A stretch of 64,000 nucleotides of DNA from Polynucleobacter sp. MWH-P3-07-1 (GTDB lineage: Bacteria; Pseudomonadota; Gammaproteobacteria; Burkholderiales; Burkholderiaceae), in assembly GCF_018687555.1 (NCBI RefSeq), contig NZ_CP061296.1, positions 1,317,983 through 1,381,982 on the forward strand, given 5' to 3'. The notes beneath the pieces are model-generated. The model was not told where the DNA came from. It saw only the letters and a program-made list of their open reading frames with translations, and did no database searches. The translations under genes were made by a program, and so were the position numbers. Position 1 is the stretch's first letter, and each line of letters starts with the position of its first letter. Shown one piece after another: positions 43,933-54,658 of the stretch.

Positions 43933-46553
43933 TTACTAGCAACCCAATCTTTCACTCCAGCTAACGCCGCAGGAAGAGCAGCAGCATTCGTGCCGCCCGC
44001 CATCGCCATTTCGGGCTTACCACCACCCTTACCGCCAACTTGCAGGGCAACGAAGTTAACGAGATCACCTGCTTTCACTCTAGCAATCGTGTCGGCAGTA
44101 ACGCCTGCGATCAAACTCACCTTATCGCCCTGAACTGAAGCCAATACAATCGCAGCGGTCTTGAGTTTGCCTTTAAGGGCATCCATTGTTTCGCGCAAGA
44201 CTTGTGCATCTGCGCCATCCAATCTTGCTGCCAACACTTGAATTCCATTGACCTCAATTGCTTGACTAGCTAATTCATCGCCTTGGCTAGCCGCCAATTT
44301 GGAATTGGCTTTCTCAAGTTCGCGCTCAGCTTGTCGCAAACTCTCTTGTAACTGCGCCACGCGGTTCACTAAATCTGCTGGATGCGTTTTGAGAATAGTT
44401 GCCGCCTCATTCATGCGATCTTCTAGGTCTTGTAGAAAATGGAGGGCGTTACTACCTGTAACCGCTTCTACCCGACGAATGCCTGCAGCCACTCCACTCT
44501 CAGACAGAATCTTTAAGCTACCAATATCACCAGTACGTTGTACGTGAGTACCACCGCATAACTCTTTTGAGCTCCCAATTTCCAATACGCGCACTTCTTC
44601 ACCGTACTTCTCACCAAAGAGCATCATCGCCCCAGTCTTTTGTGCGTCATCTAATGACATGACTTTGGCTGAGGTAGCAGCATTGGCCAAAATTTCGGCA
44701 TTGACAATATCTTCGATGCGGCGAATTTCTGCTGAGGAGATCGGCGCATGATGCGTAAAGTCAAAGCGCGTTTTGCTCGCATCCACCAAAGAACCTTTTT
44801 GCTGAACATGATCGCCCAAGACTTCGCGCAATGCCTTATGGAGGATGTGGGTTGCACTATGGTTACGCATCGTATCGAGACGAAGCTTGCTATCAACAAT
44901 TGCGGTAAGCGAATCACCAACCTTCAATTCACCCTCCAGCAATTCGCCTTGATGCCCAAAGACGTCTGCCTGAATTTTGAAAGTATCTTGCACACCAAAG
45001 CGAGCAGCCTCATTACGTAACTCACCTTGATCACCAACCTGACCGCCTGACTCAGCATAGAACGGGGTATTGTCTAAAACCACAACGGCGGCATCGCCAG
45101 CCTGAATTGCCTGCACTGGGGCGCCGTCTACATAAAGAGCTGTAACACTAGCACCCTCATGCTTGAGGTTCTCGTATCCATGAAAATGGGTTGGCTTACC
45201 TGAATACTCCAGCCCTTGCGCTACTTTGAATTTACCTGCAGCTCGAGCTTGATCCCGTTGCTTTTGCATCGCTTGCTCGAAGCCTTCTGCATCTACGGTA
45301 ACGCCTCGTTCACGACAAACATCTGCGGTTAAATCCAATGGAAATCCAAAGGTGTCATGTAGACGGAAAGCGGTCTCACCATCAACTACTGTTGCGCCAC
45401 CTGCTAGAGCACTCTCGAGGATTTCCATACCATTTGAAATGGTCTGGAAGAAACGTTCCTCCTCTTGTTTCAAAACTTCGCCGACTTTATCTTGCGCCGC
45501 CCGAAGTTCTGGGTATGCATCGCCCATCTCTTTGACTAAGGCTGGTACTAATTGATAGAAGAAAGGCTTACGTGCGCCTAGCTTATATCCATGACGAATC
45601 GCACGACGCGCAATGCGGCGCAGAACATAACCCCGCCCAGCATTACCGGGGATCACACCATCAACCACCACAAAGCTACAGGCACGAATATGGTCTGCAA
45701 TCACTTTTAAGGATGGACTATTAGCGTCGCAATGACCTCCACCAGCAGCATCGACTGCTTCTTTAGCAGCTTTTAATAAGTGAACAAATAAGTCGATTTC
45801 ATAATTGGAATGCACCTGTTGCAGAACTGCTGCAATGCGCTCCAGACCCATACCAGTATCCACGCTAGGCTTAGGCAGGGGGTGCATATTGCCCGCCTCA
45901 TCGCGATTAAATTGCATGAAGACGTTATTCCAAATCTCAATGAAGCGATCGCCATCCTCATCGGGACTGCCAGGAGGGCCTCCTGGGATATGCTCGCCAT
46001 GATCGTAGAAAATTTCAGTACAAGGGCCGCATGGACCTGTATCACCCATCATCCAAAAATTGTCTGAAGCGTAACGCGCACCCTTGTTATCACCAATCCG
46101 AATAATCCGTTCAGCTGGAACGCCAATTTGATCTTTCCAAATCGCGTAAGCCTCATCGTCTTCTGCATAGACAGTGACGAGCAGTTTTTCTTTTGGCAGC
46201 TTGAAGACTTGAGTCAGCAGATCCCATGCAAACTGGATCGCCTCTTTCTTAAAGTAATCTCCAAAAGAAAAGTTACCCAGCATCTCAAAGAAAGTGTGGT
46301 GACGTGCGGTGTAACCTACATTATCTAAATCATTATGCTTACCACCTGCGCGAATACACTTCTGTGCAGTTGTTGCTCTGCTGTAGGGGCGCTTATCAAA
46401 TCCCAAGAAAACGTCTTTGAATTGATTCATCCCGGCATTTGTAAACAGCAGGGTCGGATCATCTCCAGGCACTACAGGGCTAGATGGGACAATTTGGTGG
46501 CCCTTGCTGGCAAAGAAATCCAGGTAGGCTTGGCGAATTTGGGAGACTTTCAT
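43929..46553 (-). CDS. alaS: Alanyl-tRNA synthetase
   Basis: 874 residues. The core starts [19 protein letters not shown] and includes the [10 protein letters not shown] motif, the editing HxxxH (HSATH) with the CGGTH motif, and a C-terminal DHHA1 region. It charges tRNA-Ala and clears Ser/Gly errors. Confidence 0.97.
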   Translation of the reverse strand: MKVSQIRQAYLDFFASKGHQIVPSSPVVPGDDPTLLFTNAGMNQFKDVFLGFDKRPYSRATTAQKCIRAGGKHNDLDNVGYTARHHTFFEMLGNFSFGDYFKKEAIQFAWDLLTQVFKLPKEKLLVTVYAEDDEAYAIWKDQIGVPAERIIRIGDNKGARYASDNFWMMGDTGPCGPCTEIFYDHGEHIPGGPPGSPDEDGDRFIEIWNNVFMQFNRDEAGNMHPLPKPSVDTGMGLERIAAVLQQVHSNYEIDLFVHLLKAAKEAVDAAGGGHCDANSPSLKVIADHIRACSFVVVDGVIPGNAGRGYVLRRIARRAIRHGYKLGARKPFFYQLVPALVKEMGDAYPELRAAQDKVGEVLKQEEERFFQTISNGMEILESALAGGATVVDGETAFRLHDTFGFPLDLTADVCRERGVTVDAEGFEQAMQKQRDQARAAGKFKVAQGLEYSGKPTHFHGYENLKHEGASVTALYVDGAPVQAIQAGDAAVVVLDNTPFYAESGGQVGDQGELRNEAARFGVQDTFKIQADVFGHQGELLEGELKVGDSLTAIVDSKLRLDTMRNHSATHILHKALREVLGDHVQQKGSLVDASKTRFDFTHHAPISSAEIRRIEDIVNAEILANAATSAKVMSLDDAQKTGAMMLFGEKYGEEVRVLEIGSSKELCGGTHVQRTGDIGSLKILSESGVAAGIRRVEAVTGSNALHFLQDLEDRMNEAATILKTHPADLVNRVAQLQESLRQAERELEKANSKLAASQGDELASQAIEVNGIQVLAARLDGADAQVLRETMDALKGKLKTAAIVLASVQGDKVSLIAGVTADTIARVKAGDLVNFVALQVGGKGGGKPEMAMAGGTNAAALPAALAGVKDWVASK

Positions 46554-46587
46554 GTGAATAATTATCGCATTGGCCCAAATCTAGGGC

Positions 46588-46612
46588 AAACCCTAGAGAG
46601 CGGGCTCTAGGT
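46588..46612. promoter_or_regulatory. Palindrome upstream of alaS
   Basis: CCTAGAG and CTCTAGG separated by six bases, about 35 bases before the alaS ATG. It may be an operator or a leader hairpin; unclear. Confidence 0.3.
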
Positions 46613-46679
46613 CTGCCTTACAATTCGAGAGCTTTGATATAAATAAATCGGCACAAATGCCGATACACAAGGAGATTTT

Positions 46680-47138
46680 GTGGAAATCCGTAATCAAAAA
46701 GATTTTGGTGCTGGCCTGATGTACATGGTGGTCGGTATCTTTTTTGCCTATCTAGCCAGCCAGTATCAAATGGGGACACCTGCCAAAATGGGGCCAGGTT
46801 ACTTTCCATTTTGGATCGGAATACTGCTCACTGCCATCGGCTTGCTTGTTTTAGTAAAGTCACTCAGCGCCAAGGCAGCCATTGAAAAGATTCCGGCTTT
46901 TAACTGGAAAATTATTGGACTCATTACTGGATCAGTCATTCTTTATGGCGTTCTGCTCCCCATCATGGGCTTTGCCTTCGCGATTCTGGTGCTGGTTTTT
47001 ACTTCAGCCTACGCTAGTCATGAGTTCAACTGGAGGGGCACCTTGGTCAATGCGGTGGTCTTGGCCGCCTCGACCTATTTAGTTTTTGTCCTGGGACTCA
47101 AATTGCAGTTCCCATTACTTCCCTTCTTCTTTCAATAA
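46680..47138 (+). CDS. tctB: TctB-family small membrane subunit of a tripartite tricarboxylate transporter
   Basis: 152 residues from a GTG with AAGGAG just ahead. Four predicted membrane helices, with the short N-terminal GPGYFPFWIG motif shared by TctB proteins. Works with TctA, encoded next. No periplasmic TctC gene is adjacent. Confidence 0.9.
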   Translation: MEIRNQKDFGAGLMYMVVGIFFAYLASQYQMGTPAKMGPGYFPFWIGILLTAIGLLVLVKSLSAKAAIEKIPAFNWKIIGLITGSVILYGVLLPIMGFAFAILVLVFTSAYASHEFNWRGTLVNAVVLAASTYLVFVLGLKLQFPLLPFFFQ

Positions 47139-47156
47139 TTAACCGGGACATTCAAA

Positions 47157-48659
47157 ATGGATTTATTTAGCAATCTAGCGCTCGGTTTCGATACCGCCTT
47201 CACCCTACAGAATCTTCTGTATTGCTTTATCGGCTGCATCCTGGGTACGCTCATTGGAGTATTGCCTGGCCTTGGTCCTATTGCCACCATTGCGATGCTC
47301 TTGCCAGCAACCTATGCACTTCCACCCACAGCTGCCCTGATTATGTTGGCCGGCATTTACTATGGCTCCCAATATGGCGGCTCGACTACAGCCATTCTGC
47401 TCAACATCCCGGGAGAGACGTCCTCGGTGGTCACTGCAATTGATGGCTACCAAATGGCTCGCAATGGTCGAGCGGGCGTGGCACTCTTTACAGCCGGCAT
47501 GGGATCCTTCTTCGCCGGTTGCGTTGCTACTTTAGTTTTAGCTGCATTCGCTGCCCCTCTTTCTCAGCTCGCATTTAAGTTTGGTCCGGCAGAGTATTTT
47601 TCTTTGATGGTCCTTGGCCTGATCGGCGCCGTTGTGCTCGCCTCAGGATCCTTGATCAAGGCGATCGGCATGATTGTGCTTGGTCTGTTAATGGGTCTGG
47701 TTGGTACAGACGTCAACTCTGGCGTATCTCGTTATGCATTCGATATTCCAGAGCTGAGCGATGGTATTGGCTTTGTTGCAGTTGCGATGGGCGTATTTGG
47801 TTTTGCTGAAATCATGACCAACCTTGAAAAGAAAGGTGAGGATGAGGGCTTCTTGAACAAGATGACCACCATGATTCCAACCAAGCAAGACATTAAGCGC
47901 ATGATTCCTGCCATCTTGCGCGGTACAACCATTGGTTCTATTTTAGGCATCCTGCCAGGAGGCGGCGCTGCTTTGGCTTCATTTGGCGCTTACTCGGTAG
48001 AGAAGAAAACTTCCAAGTACAGCCATGAATTCGGTAAGGGTGCTATTGAGGGTGTTGCTGGCCCAGAGTCAGCAAATAACGCTGCCGCACAAACCTCCTT
48101 CATTCCATTGCTCACTTTGGGTATTCCACCAAATGCTGTGATGGCGCTAATGGTTGGTGCGATGACAATTCATAACATCCAACCAGGACCCCAGGTGATG
48201 ACGAGTAATCCAGCTCTCTTTTGGGGCTTGATTGCGTCTATGTGGATCGGCAATATGATGCTGATCATTTTGAACTTGCCACTGATTGGAATGTGGGTAC
48301 AGCTTCTGAAGATCCCATATCGCTTTATGTATCCAGCAATCCTGGTCTTCTGCTGTATTGGCGTCTACACCGTTAACAACACCGTGTTTGATGTCTACAT
48401 CACTGCTGTGTTTGGTCTGGTCGGTTACTTGTTTACCAAACTGGGTTGCGAGCCACCTCCATTGCTACTGGGTTTTATCTTGGGGCCCATGATGGAAGAA
48501 AACTTCCGCCGCGCCCTATTGTTATCGCGTGGAGATTTCTCGACCTTCTTTACCCGTCCACTCTCCTTGGGTCTGTTAATTGCTGCAGCCCTCTTGGTTG
48601 TGATTGTGGCACTGCCAGCGGTTAAGAAAACCCGTGAGGAAGCATTCGTAGAGGAATAA
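47157..48659 (+). CDS. tctA: TctA-family large membrane subunit of a tripartite tricarboxylate transporter
   Basis: 500 residues, about twelve membrane helices, with GVLPGLGPIATIAMLLP, YGSQYGGSTTAILLNIPGE and GSILGILPGGGAALASFG, the two conserved loops of the family. Imports di- or tricarboxylates with TctB and a solute-binding protein. Confidence 0.93.
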   Translation: MDLFSNLALGFDTAFTLQNLLYCFIGCILGTLIGVLPGLGPIATIAMLLPATYALPPTAALIMLAGIYYGSQYGGSTTAILLNIPGETSSVVTAIDGYQMARNGRAGVALFTAGMGSFFAGCVATLVLAAFAAPLSQLAFKFGPAEYFSLMVLGLIGAVVLASGSLIKAIGMIVLGLLMGLVGTDVNSGVSRYAFDIPELSDGIGFVAVAMGVFGFAEIMTNLEKKGEDEGFLNKMTTMIPTKQDIKRMIPAILRGTTIGSILGILPGGGAALASFGAYSVEKKTSKYSHEFGKGAIEGVAGPESANNAAAQTSFIPLLTLGIPPNAVMALMVGAMTIHNIQPGPQVMTSNPALFWGLIASMWIGNMMLIILNLPLIGMWVQLLKIPYRFMYPAILVFCCIGVYTVNNTVFDVYITAVFGLVGYLFTKLGCEPPPLLLGFILGPMMEENFRRALLLSRGDFSTFFTRPLSLGLLIAAALLVVIVALPAVKKTREEAFVEE

Positions 48660-48680
48660 GTAGCATCCGCCTAGAACCAA

Positions 48681-48705
48681 GCCCGCATTAGTTTGCGGGC
48701 TTTTT
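48681..48705 (+). terminator. Intrinsic terminator after tctA
   Basis: GCCCGCA, six-base loop, TGCGGGC, then TTTTTCTTT. Confidence 0.85.
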
Positions 48706-48738
48706 CTTTGAGCGCAAGGATTTCCTTACAATGTTGGA

Positions 48739-50511
48739 ATGTCCCAAGAAAGCAAATCAGCCAAATCCAGTCCTAGCTCGGTAACAGAGCCATCTAATTT
48801 TCTGCGCCAAATTATTGATCACGATTTAGCAAGTGGTGCATATGCTGGACGTAGCGATAGTGAGGGACATGGATTGCCAACAATCATTACGCGCTTCCCA
48901 CCAGAACCCAATGGCTATCTGCATATTGGTCATGCCAAAAGCATTTGCCTCAATTTCGGCTTAGCCGAAGATTACAACCAGCTTCCCGGGGGAGCTCGTT
49001 GCAATATGCGTTTAGATGACACCAATCCCGTCAAAGAAGATGTGGAATATGCAGAGAGTATTTTGGATGCTGTGAAATGGCTTGGATTTGATTGGGGTAC
49101 GCATCTTTATCATGCAAGCGATTATTTTGATCGCCTCTATGCATTTGCTGAAATTCTGATTCAGCATGGCAAGGCCTATGTTGATAGTCAAAGTGCGGAC
49201 GACATTCACGCTAATCGCGGTAACTTTGGTCAAGCCGGAAAAAATAGTCCTGATCGCGAACGTACTGTCGAAGAAAATTTACAACTCTTTCGGGATATGC
49301 GTGACGGCAAGTTTCAAGATGGTGAGCACGTATTACGCTTAAAGATTGATATGTCGCATCCGAATATTGTGATGCGAGATCCCGTGGTGTACCGCATTCG
49401 CCATACTGATCACCATCGCACCGGAAACAAGTGGTGTATCTATCCGCTGTATGACTTCACGCATTGCATTTCTGATGCGCTTGAAAATGTCTCTCACTCA
49501 ATCTGCACCCTCGAGTTTGAAAATAATCGCCCACTGTATGACTGGGTTCTAAATGCCCTAAAAGAAGCGGGCGTTTTCAAGGGCCCTCTGCCACGCCAAT
49601 ACGAATTCGCTCGCCTGAATTTGACTTACACCATTACCAGTAAAAGAAAACTGCTTCAGCTGGTAGAAGAAAAACATGTTGACGCTTGGGATGACCCCCG
49701 TATGCCCACGATTGTTGGTATCCGCCGGCGTGGCTACACCCCTGAAAGCATTCGTTTATTTTGCGAACGCATTGGTGTCTCCAAAGCGGATAGCTGGATT
49801 GATATGAGCACACTTGAGCAAGCTTTACGGGATGATCTTGAAGTCAGGGCTCCTCGCGCAACCGCTGTGCTAAAGCCCCTCAAGCTGGTAATACAAAACT
49901 TTGATGAGCAAGCCAGTGAGCTCTGCTCCGCACCGTGTCACCCTCAGCACCCCGAATGGGGTAACCGTGATTTTCATTTCACACGTGAGTTGTGGATTGA
50001 GGCAGATGATTTTATGAAAGAGCCAATCAAAGGCTTCTTCAGGCTGTATCCACCCATAGGTGATCAAGCTGGTAGCCGAGTTCGTTTACGTCATGGTTTT
50101 GTGATTGAGTGCACTGGATTTGAACAAGATGCTGCGGGCAATATCACTCAAGTCAATGCAAATTACTTCCCCGATAGTAAAAGCGGTACAGCAGGATCCA
50201 ATAACTACAAAGTTAAAGGGAATATTCATTGGATCAGCGCCAAGGAGGCCGTGCCTGCTGAAGTGCGCCTTTATGACCACCTCTTTAATGATCCTCATCC
50301 GGATAGCGGGGATAAGAATTTCCTAGACGCAATCAATCCTCATTCCAAGCAAACCATCACCGCTTACTTAGAACCTTGTATGAAAGAAGTGAAACCAGAG
50401 GAGCGCTTTCAGTTTGAACGGCACGGTTATTTTGTTGCCGATCAACTCGACTCCAAACCAGGTAAGCCGGTTTTCAATCGTACAGTTGGACTTAAGGATT
50501 CTTGGAAATAG
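48739..50511 (+). CDS. glnS: Glutaminyl-tRNA synthetase
   Basis: 590 residues. HIGH-type motif PEPNGYLHIGHAKS near residue 55, KMSKS counterpart TSKRKLL (ITSKRKLLQL), and the anticodon-binding C-terminal half. Present in gamma/betaproteobacteria as an alternative to the GatCAB route. The last 20 bases overlap the end of the next gene. Confidence 0.96.
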   Translation: MSQESKSAKSSPSSVTEPSNFLRQIIDHDLASGAYAGRSDSEGHGLPTIITRFPPEPNGYLHIGHAKSICLNFGLAEDYNQLPGGARCNMRLDDTNPVKEDVEYAESILDAVKWLGFDWGTHLYHASDYFDRLYAFAEILIQHGKAYVDSQSADDIHANRGNFGQAGKNSPDRERTVEENLQLFRDMRDGKFQDGEHVLRLKIDMSHPNIVMRDPVVYRIRHTDHHRTGNKWCIYPLYDFTHCISDALENVSHSICTLEFENNRPLYDWVLNALKEAGVFKGPLPRQYEFARLNLTYTITSKRKLLQLVEEKHVDAWDDPRMPTIVGIRRRGYTPESIRLFCERIGVSKADSWIDMSTLEQALRDDLEVRAPRATAVLKPLKLVIQNFDEQASELCSAPCHPQHPEWGNRDFHFTRELWIEADDFMKEPIKGFFRLYPPIGDQAGSRVRLRHGFVIECTGFEQDAAGNITQVNANYFPDSKSGTAGSNNYKVKGNIHWISAKEAVPAEVRLYDHLFNDPHPDSGDKNFLDAINPHSKQTITAYLEPCMKEVKPEERFQFERHGYFVADQLDSKPGKPVFNRTVGLKDSWK

Positions 50512-51388
50512 TTTTTAAGAATGCCGCTACGCTCGGGTAGCGCAAAGTTGTTTTCAATTCACCCAGGCGGGTATTCATGACCCGTCGAGACTCGCGCATA
50601 AAAGACCAGAGCATAGGACTGACGATTTTTTGTAATTGCTCAGCAGGCAACCTTGTTGGTCTCGCTAAATCAAATGCATCAGCAACCTGATCAAAGTAAT
50701 CACCCATCTTTGTCTCGCCACCGTCGCAAGCGTTAATCACTCTCTGCGGTTTACCGTGATAAACCGCGCTACATACCAATCGAGCAAGATCTTCGCTATG
50801 GATATGATTGGAATACGCATCTTCCTCGGGCAATAACGCTGGTGTCTTAGCCTCTAAGCGCTCGAGCGGCAAACGGTCCAAAGCATAAATCCCTGGAACC
50901 CTCAAGATAGTCAATATGACCCCATGCGCTAAGGCCCATAGCCTCAAGGTGCACTCAGCATCGACGCGTCGCCAAGCCCTTTCGCTTTCCGGATGGACAG
51001 GGGTTGTTTCGCTGACATGGGCTCCAGAATGATTGCCATAGACACCGGTGGTACTGACATAGATCAGGCGTCGGACTTGATTGGGCCTTTGGGATAAAAT
51101 TCGAATGAGATTGCGAGTGCGCCGGTCCAAACGGCTCATATTTTGTGGGGGCGCTAGATGAATCACGGTTTCGGCGATCGCACTTAAACGCCATAAGCTA
51201 TTAGGTTCGTCCAGGTTGCCTAAAAGCGGTGTAACGCCAACCGCTCTTAGTTCAGCAAACCGGCTCACCTGAGAAGTTAAAGCAAAGACTTTGTAGTGAC
51301 GAATGAGCTGTTTGGCTACGCGCAGACCAATGTCGCCGCAGCCAATAATCAGAATTCGAGGTTTACCAAACGATTGCATAACTGACAT
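50492..51388 (-). CDS. NAD-dependent epimerase/dehydratase-like protein (extended SDR)
   Basis: 298 residues. N-terminal Rossmann GCGDIGLRVAKQL, SDR-like YVSTTGVYGNHSG with Y in the active site region. Similar to the YeeZ-type atypical SDR. Substrate unknown. Divergent from the reductase at 51415. Confidence 0.85.
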   Translation of the reverse strand: MSVMQSFGKPRILIIGCGDIGLRVAKQLIRHYKVFALTSQVSRFAELRAVGVTPLLGNLDEPNSLWRLSAIAETVIHLAPPQNMSRLDRRTRNLIRILSQRPNQVRRLIYVSTTGVYGNHSGAHVSETTPVHPESERAWRRVDAECTLRLWALAHGVILTILRVPGIYALDRLPLERLEAKTPALLPEEDAYSNHIHSEDLARLVCSAVYHGKPQRVINACDGGETKMGDYFDQVADAFDLARPTRLPAEQLQKIVSPMLWSFMRESRRVMNTRLGELKTTLRYPSVAAFLKTISKNP

Positions 51389-51414
51389 CGTAACGATTTA
51401 TTAAAGGAATGAGA

Positions 51415-52455
51415 ATGTCTTACCAAGTCACCATCAAAGCGAGCGGCAAACAATTTGAGGTTAACGCCGATGAAAACGTGCTCGAGGCGGCTCTGCGTCA
51501 CAATATTCAACTGCCCTATGGCTGTAAAAATGGTGCCTGCGGCTCCTGCAAGGGCAAGATCCTTGAAGGTCAAGTAAGTCACGGGCAACATAGTGCTAGC
51601 GCCCTCTCGCCTAACGATGAAGCCGCAGGATCTGCTTTATTCTGCTGCTGCCATCCTCAATCAAATCTCTTAATTGAAGCTCGCGAGATTCAAGGGGGTG
51701 GAGATATGCCAGTGCGCAAGGTCCCTTGCCGTGTTGCATCCCTCTCCATGCCGAGCGCAGATGTGGCTATCCTGAAGCTTCAGTTACCTGCTACAGATCG
51801 ATTCCAATTCTTGGCTGGCCAATACATTGAGTTTCTCTTAAAGGATGGGCAAAGACGTGCTTACTCAATCGCAACGCCTCCAGTCGCTGAGGGTCCGCTT
51901 GAGCTTCATATTCGCCATCTACCTGGCGGCTTGTTTACAGACTTTGTCTTCGGCAAAACAACGCCCGCTTTAAAAGAGAAAGACATCCTCCGTTTTGAAG
52001 GCCCCTTGGGTAGCTTTTTCTTGAGAGAAGATTCTCAAAAACCCATTATTTTTGTTGCCGCTGGAACTGGCTTTGCGCCAATTAAATCGATCATTGAGCA
52101 GATGCAGGCTAAAAAGATCACTCGCCCCATTCATCTATATTGGGGCGGCCGTCGCCCCAGCGATCTTTATCTTGATGAACTGTGCCAGACCTGGGCCAAG
52201 GAGATTCCTGAATTTACCTATACCCCAGTCATTTCCGATGGCCTGGCTGAAGACGCCTGGACTGGCCGTACCGGCTTTGTGCACGCTGCAGTAATGCAAG
52301 ACCACCCGGATTTGTCTGCCTTCCAGGTCTATGCCTGTGGAGCGCCAGTGATGGTGAATGCAGCACGACAAGACTTTTCATCAAAATGTCATTTGCCTGA
52401 AGAAGAATTTTTCGCAGACTCATTCACCAGCGCCGCAGATCTCGCATCTGCGTAA
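51415..52455 (+). CDS. Ferredoxin-type NAD(P)H reductase (CDP-6-deoxy-glucoseen reductase family)
   Basis: The ATG at 51415 is favoured by AAGGA spacing; one at 51409 is possible. 346 residues. An N-terminal 2Fe-2S domain (CKNGACGSCKGKILEG), then FAD-binding (RRAYSIATPP) and NAD-binding (FVAAGTGFAPIKSIIE) modules. In related bacteria it is an electron donor to oxygenases; the deoxysugar name is only a family label. Confidence 0.88.
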   Translation: MSYQVTIKASGKQFEVNADENVLEAALRHNIQLPYGCKNGACGSCKGKILEGQVSHGQHSASALSPNDEAAGSALFCCCHPQSNLLIEAREIQGGGDMPVRKVPCRVASLSMPSADVAILKLQLPATDRFQFLAGQYIEFLLKDGQRRAYSIATPPVAEGPLELHIRHLPGGLFTDFVFGKTTPALKEKDILRFEGPLGSFFLREDSQKPIIFVAAGTGFAPIKSIIEQMQAKKITRPIHLYWGGRRPSDLYLDELCQTWAKEIPEFTYTPVISDGLAEDAWTGRTGFVHAAVMQDHPDLSAFQVYACGAPVMVNAARQDFSSKCHLPEEEFFADSFTSAADLASA

Positions 52456-52494
52456 TAATAAGGTCTTGCCTGAATCCTTTATCTTCCAAAAGAC

Positions 52495-53685
52495 ATGAAC
52501 AAAGCACCAGCTACTATTGATACCCACTCAGTGATGTTCATCACACAGCGGCCTGACGTGGTCATGGTTGAAGGTGAGGGATCTTGGTTAACAGATAACA
52601 ACGGCAAACGCTATTTAGATTTTCTGCAAGGTTGGGCGGTCAATTGTCTCGGTCATGGTAACCCTGGCATGATTTCTGCACTAAATACACAAGCTAAAAA
52701 GCTGATCAATCCCAGCCCCGCTTTTTATAACGAACCAATGATTGGTTTGTCAGATCTCCTAACGAGCAATAGTTGTTTTGACAAAGTCTTTTTTGCCAAC
52801 AGCGGAGCTGAAGCAAACGAAGGTGCCATTAAATTGGCGCGTAAATGGGGGCAACTCCATAAAGGCGGCGCTTTTGAGATCATTACCTTTGATCACAGCT
52901 TTCATGGTCGCACTTTAGCCACCATGAGCGCCTCCGGTAAACCGGGTTGGGATACTTTATTTGCACCGCAAGTGCCAGGCTTTCCAAAAGCAGACTTAAA
53001 TGATTTAGAGTCTGTTAAACAATTAGTCACTCACAATACGGTTGCGGTGATGCTAGAACCTGTTCAAGGTGAAGGCGGCGTCATCCCTGCAGATCCAGAG
53101 TTTATGAAGGGCTTACGCAAGTTCACTCAAGAGCAAAATATTCTTTTGATTGTGGATGAAGTACAAGCAGGGTGCGGTAGAACCGGCAAACTCTTTGCAC
53201 ACCAGCTATACGATATTGAACCTGACATCATGAGCCTGGGTAAAGGTATTGGTGGCGGTGTTCCGCTGGCTGCTGTCCTCGCGACTGATACTGTTGCTTG
53301 TTTTGTACCTGGCGATCAAGGCGGTACCTATAACGGCAATCCCCTCATGACCGCTGTAGGTATGAGCGTTATTGAACAGTTGCTTGCTCCAGGATTTTTA
53401 GATGCAGTGAAAGCCAAAGGCGCCCTCTTGCGTGCTGAACTCCTTAAATTAGCAAATGAGTTTGGACTCGAGGGTGAACGTGGTGAAGGCTTACTCAGAG
53501 CATTGATGCTCGGCAAAGATGTCGGCCCCAAATTGGTTGAACTTGCTCGCGATCGTAGTCCAGAGGGATTATTAATTAATTCACCAAGACCAAACTTGCT
53601 CCGCTTCATGCCAGCACTCAACATCGCTGATCAAGAGATCATACAGATGTGCAATATGCTCCGCGAGCTCTTAAAGCAAGTCTAA
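52495..53685 (+). CDS. Acetylornithine/aspartate-type class III aminotransferase
   Basis: 396 residues. FFANSGAEANEGAIKLAR, HGRTLATMSAS, and DEVQAGCGRTGKL with the PLP lysine in SLGKGIGGGVP. Fits ArgD, which makes N-acetylornithine. It follows the reductase, but no arginine gene is nearby, so specificity is open. Confidence 0.85.
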   Translation: MNKAPATIDTHSVMFITQRPDVVMVEGEGSWLTDNNGKRYLDFLQGWAVNCLGHGNPGMISALNTQAKKLINPSPAFYNEPMIGLSDLLTSNSCFDKVFFANSGAEANEGAIKLARKWGQLHKGGAFEIITFDHSFHGRTLATMSASGKPGWDTLFAPQVPGFPKADLNDLESVKQLVTHNTVAVMLEPVQGEGGVIPADPEFMKGLRKFTQEQNILLIVDEVQAGCGRTGKLFAHQLYDIEPDIMSLGKGIGGGVPLAAVLATDTVACFVPGDQGGTYNGNPLMTAVGMSVIEQLLAPGFLDAVKAKGALLRAELLKLANEFGLEGERGEGLLRALMLGKDVGPKLVELARDRSPEGLLINSPRPNLLRFMPALNIADQEIIQMCNMLRELLKQV

Positions 53686-53707
53686 GTTTGCTTGCTGATT
53701 GAATGCA

Positions 53708-54649
53708 CTAATCTACTAAATTTTTAGGCAGTGAAAAAGTAACGTCTTCAACTACCCCCGGTAGGGGTCTGACACTTCTCGGTCCAAACTCTTGGATGCG
53801 CGCCACAATCGATTGAGCCAAGCTCTCTGGGGCTGAAGCGCCTGCTGTTAAACCCACCCGCTTCTTGCCTTCGAACCATTCGGGCTTGAGCTGATCCGGC
53901 GCATCGACCATGTAGGAAGGTACACCCAGTTTTTCAGAAAGTTCGCGCAAGCGATTCGAGTTTGAGCTTGTCTGACTTCCGACCACAATGACCACCTCGA
54001 CCTGAGGTGCCATGAACTTCACGGCATCTTGTCGGTTTTGGGTTGCATAACAAATATCTTGCTTGCGAGGTTGAACAATATTGGGAAATTTTTCTGTCAG
54101 CGCTACAACAATCTCTTTAGTCTCATCAATCGACAAAGTAGTCTGGGTGACGAAAGCTATTTTGGTATCTTGTGAAAAAGATAAGCCGGCTACATCGGCC
54201 AACTTTTCAATCAGGAATACACCCTCCTTGACCTGTCCCATGGTGCCTTCAACCTCAGGGTGTCCTGCATGTCCAATCATCAGAACAGTGAAGCCCTCTT
54301 TGCACATCTTGATCACCTCTAGATGCACTTTAGTCACCAAGGGGCAAGTTGCGTCATATACCTGTAGGCCTCGCTCCTCTGCATCTTTTCTCACCTCTTG
54401 AGAGACGCCATGAGCACTAAACACCACAATTCCGCCTTTGGGTACCTCATCCAATTCTTCAACAAACACTGCGCCCTTATTTCGCAGCTCATCCACTACA
54501 TAAGCGTTGTGGACAATTTCATGACGAACATAAATTGGCGCGCCAAAACGATTCAGCGCTTCATTCACAATATTGATTGCTCGATCCACGCCCGCACAGA
54601 AGCCACGGGGCTGAGCCATCAAAATCTCGGAAACATTCGACTCACTCAT
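53708..54649 (-). CDS. ispH: 4-hydroxy-3-methylbut-2-enyl diphosphate reductase
   Basis: 313 residues. The cluster cysteines lie in RGFCAGVDRAI, DATCPLVTKVH and QDICYATQNRQ. Last step of the isoprenoid pathway started by dxs upstream in the window. Co-transcribed with fkpB. Confidence 0.97.
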   Translation of the reverse strand: MSESNVSEILMAQPRGFCAGVDRAINIVNEALNRFGAPIYVRHEIVHNAYVVDELRNKGAVFVEELDEVPKGGIVVFSAHGVSQEVRKDAEERGLQVYDATCPLVTKVHLEVIKMCKEGFTVLMIGHAGHPEVEGTMGQVKEGVFLIEKLADVAGLSFSQDTKIAFVTQTTLSIDETKEIVVALTEKFPNIVQPRKQDICYATQNRQDAVKFMAPQVEVVIVVGSQTSSNSNRLRELSEKLGVPSYMVDAPDQLKPEWFEGKKRVGLTAGASAPESLAQSIVARIQEFGPRSVRPLPGVVEDVTFSLPKNLVD

Positions 54650-54658
54650 GCATCACTC

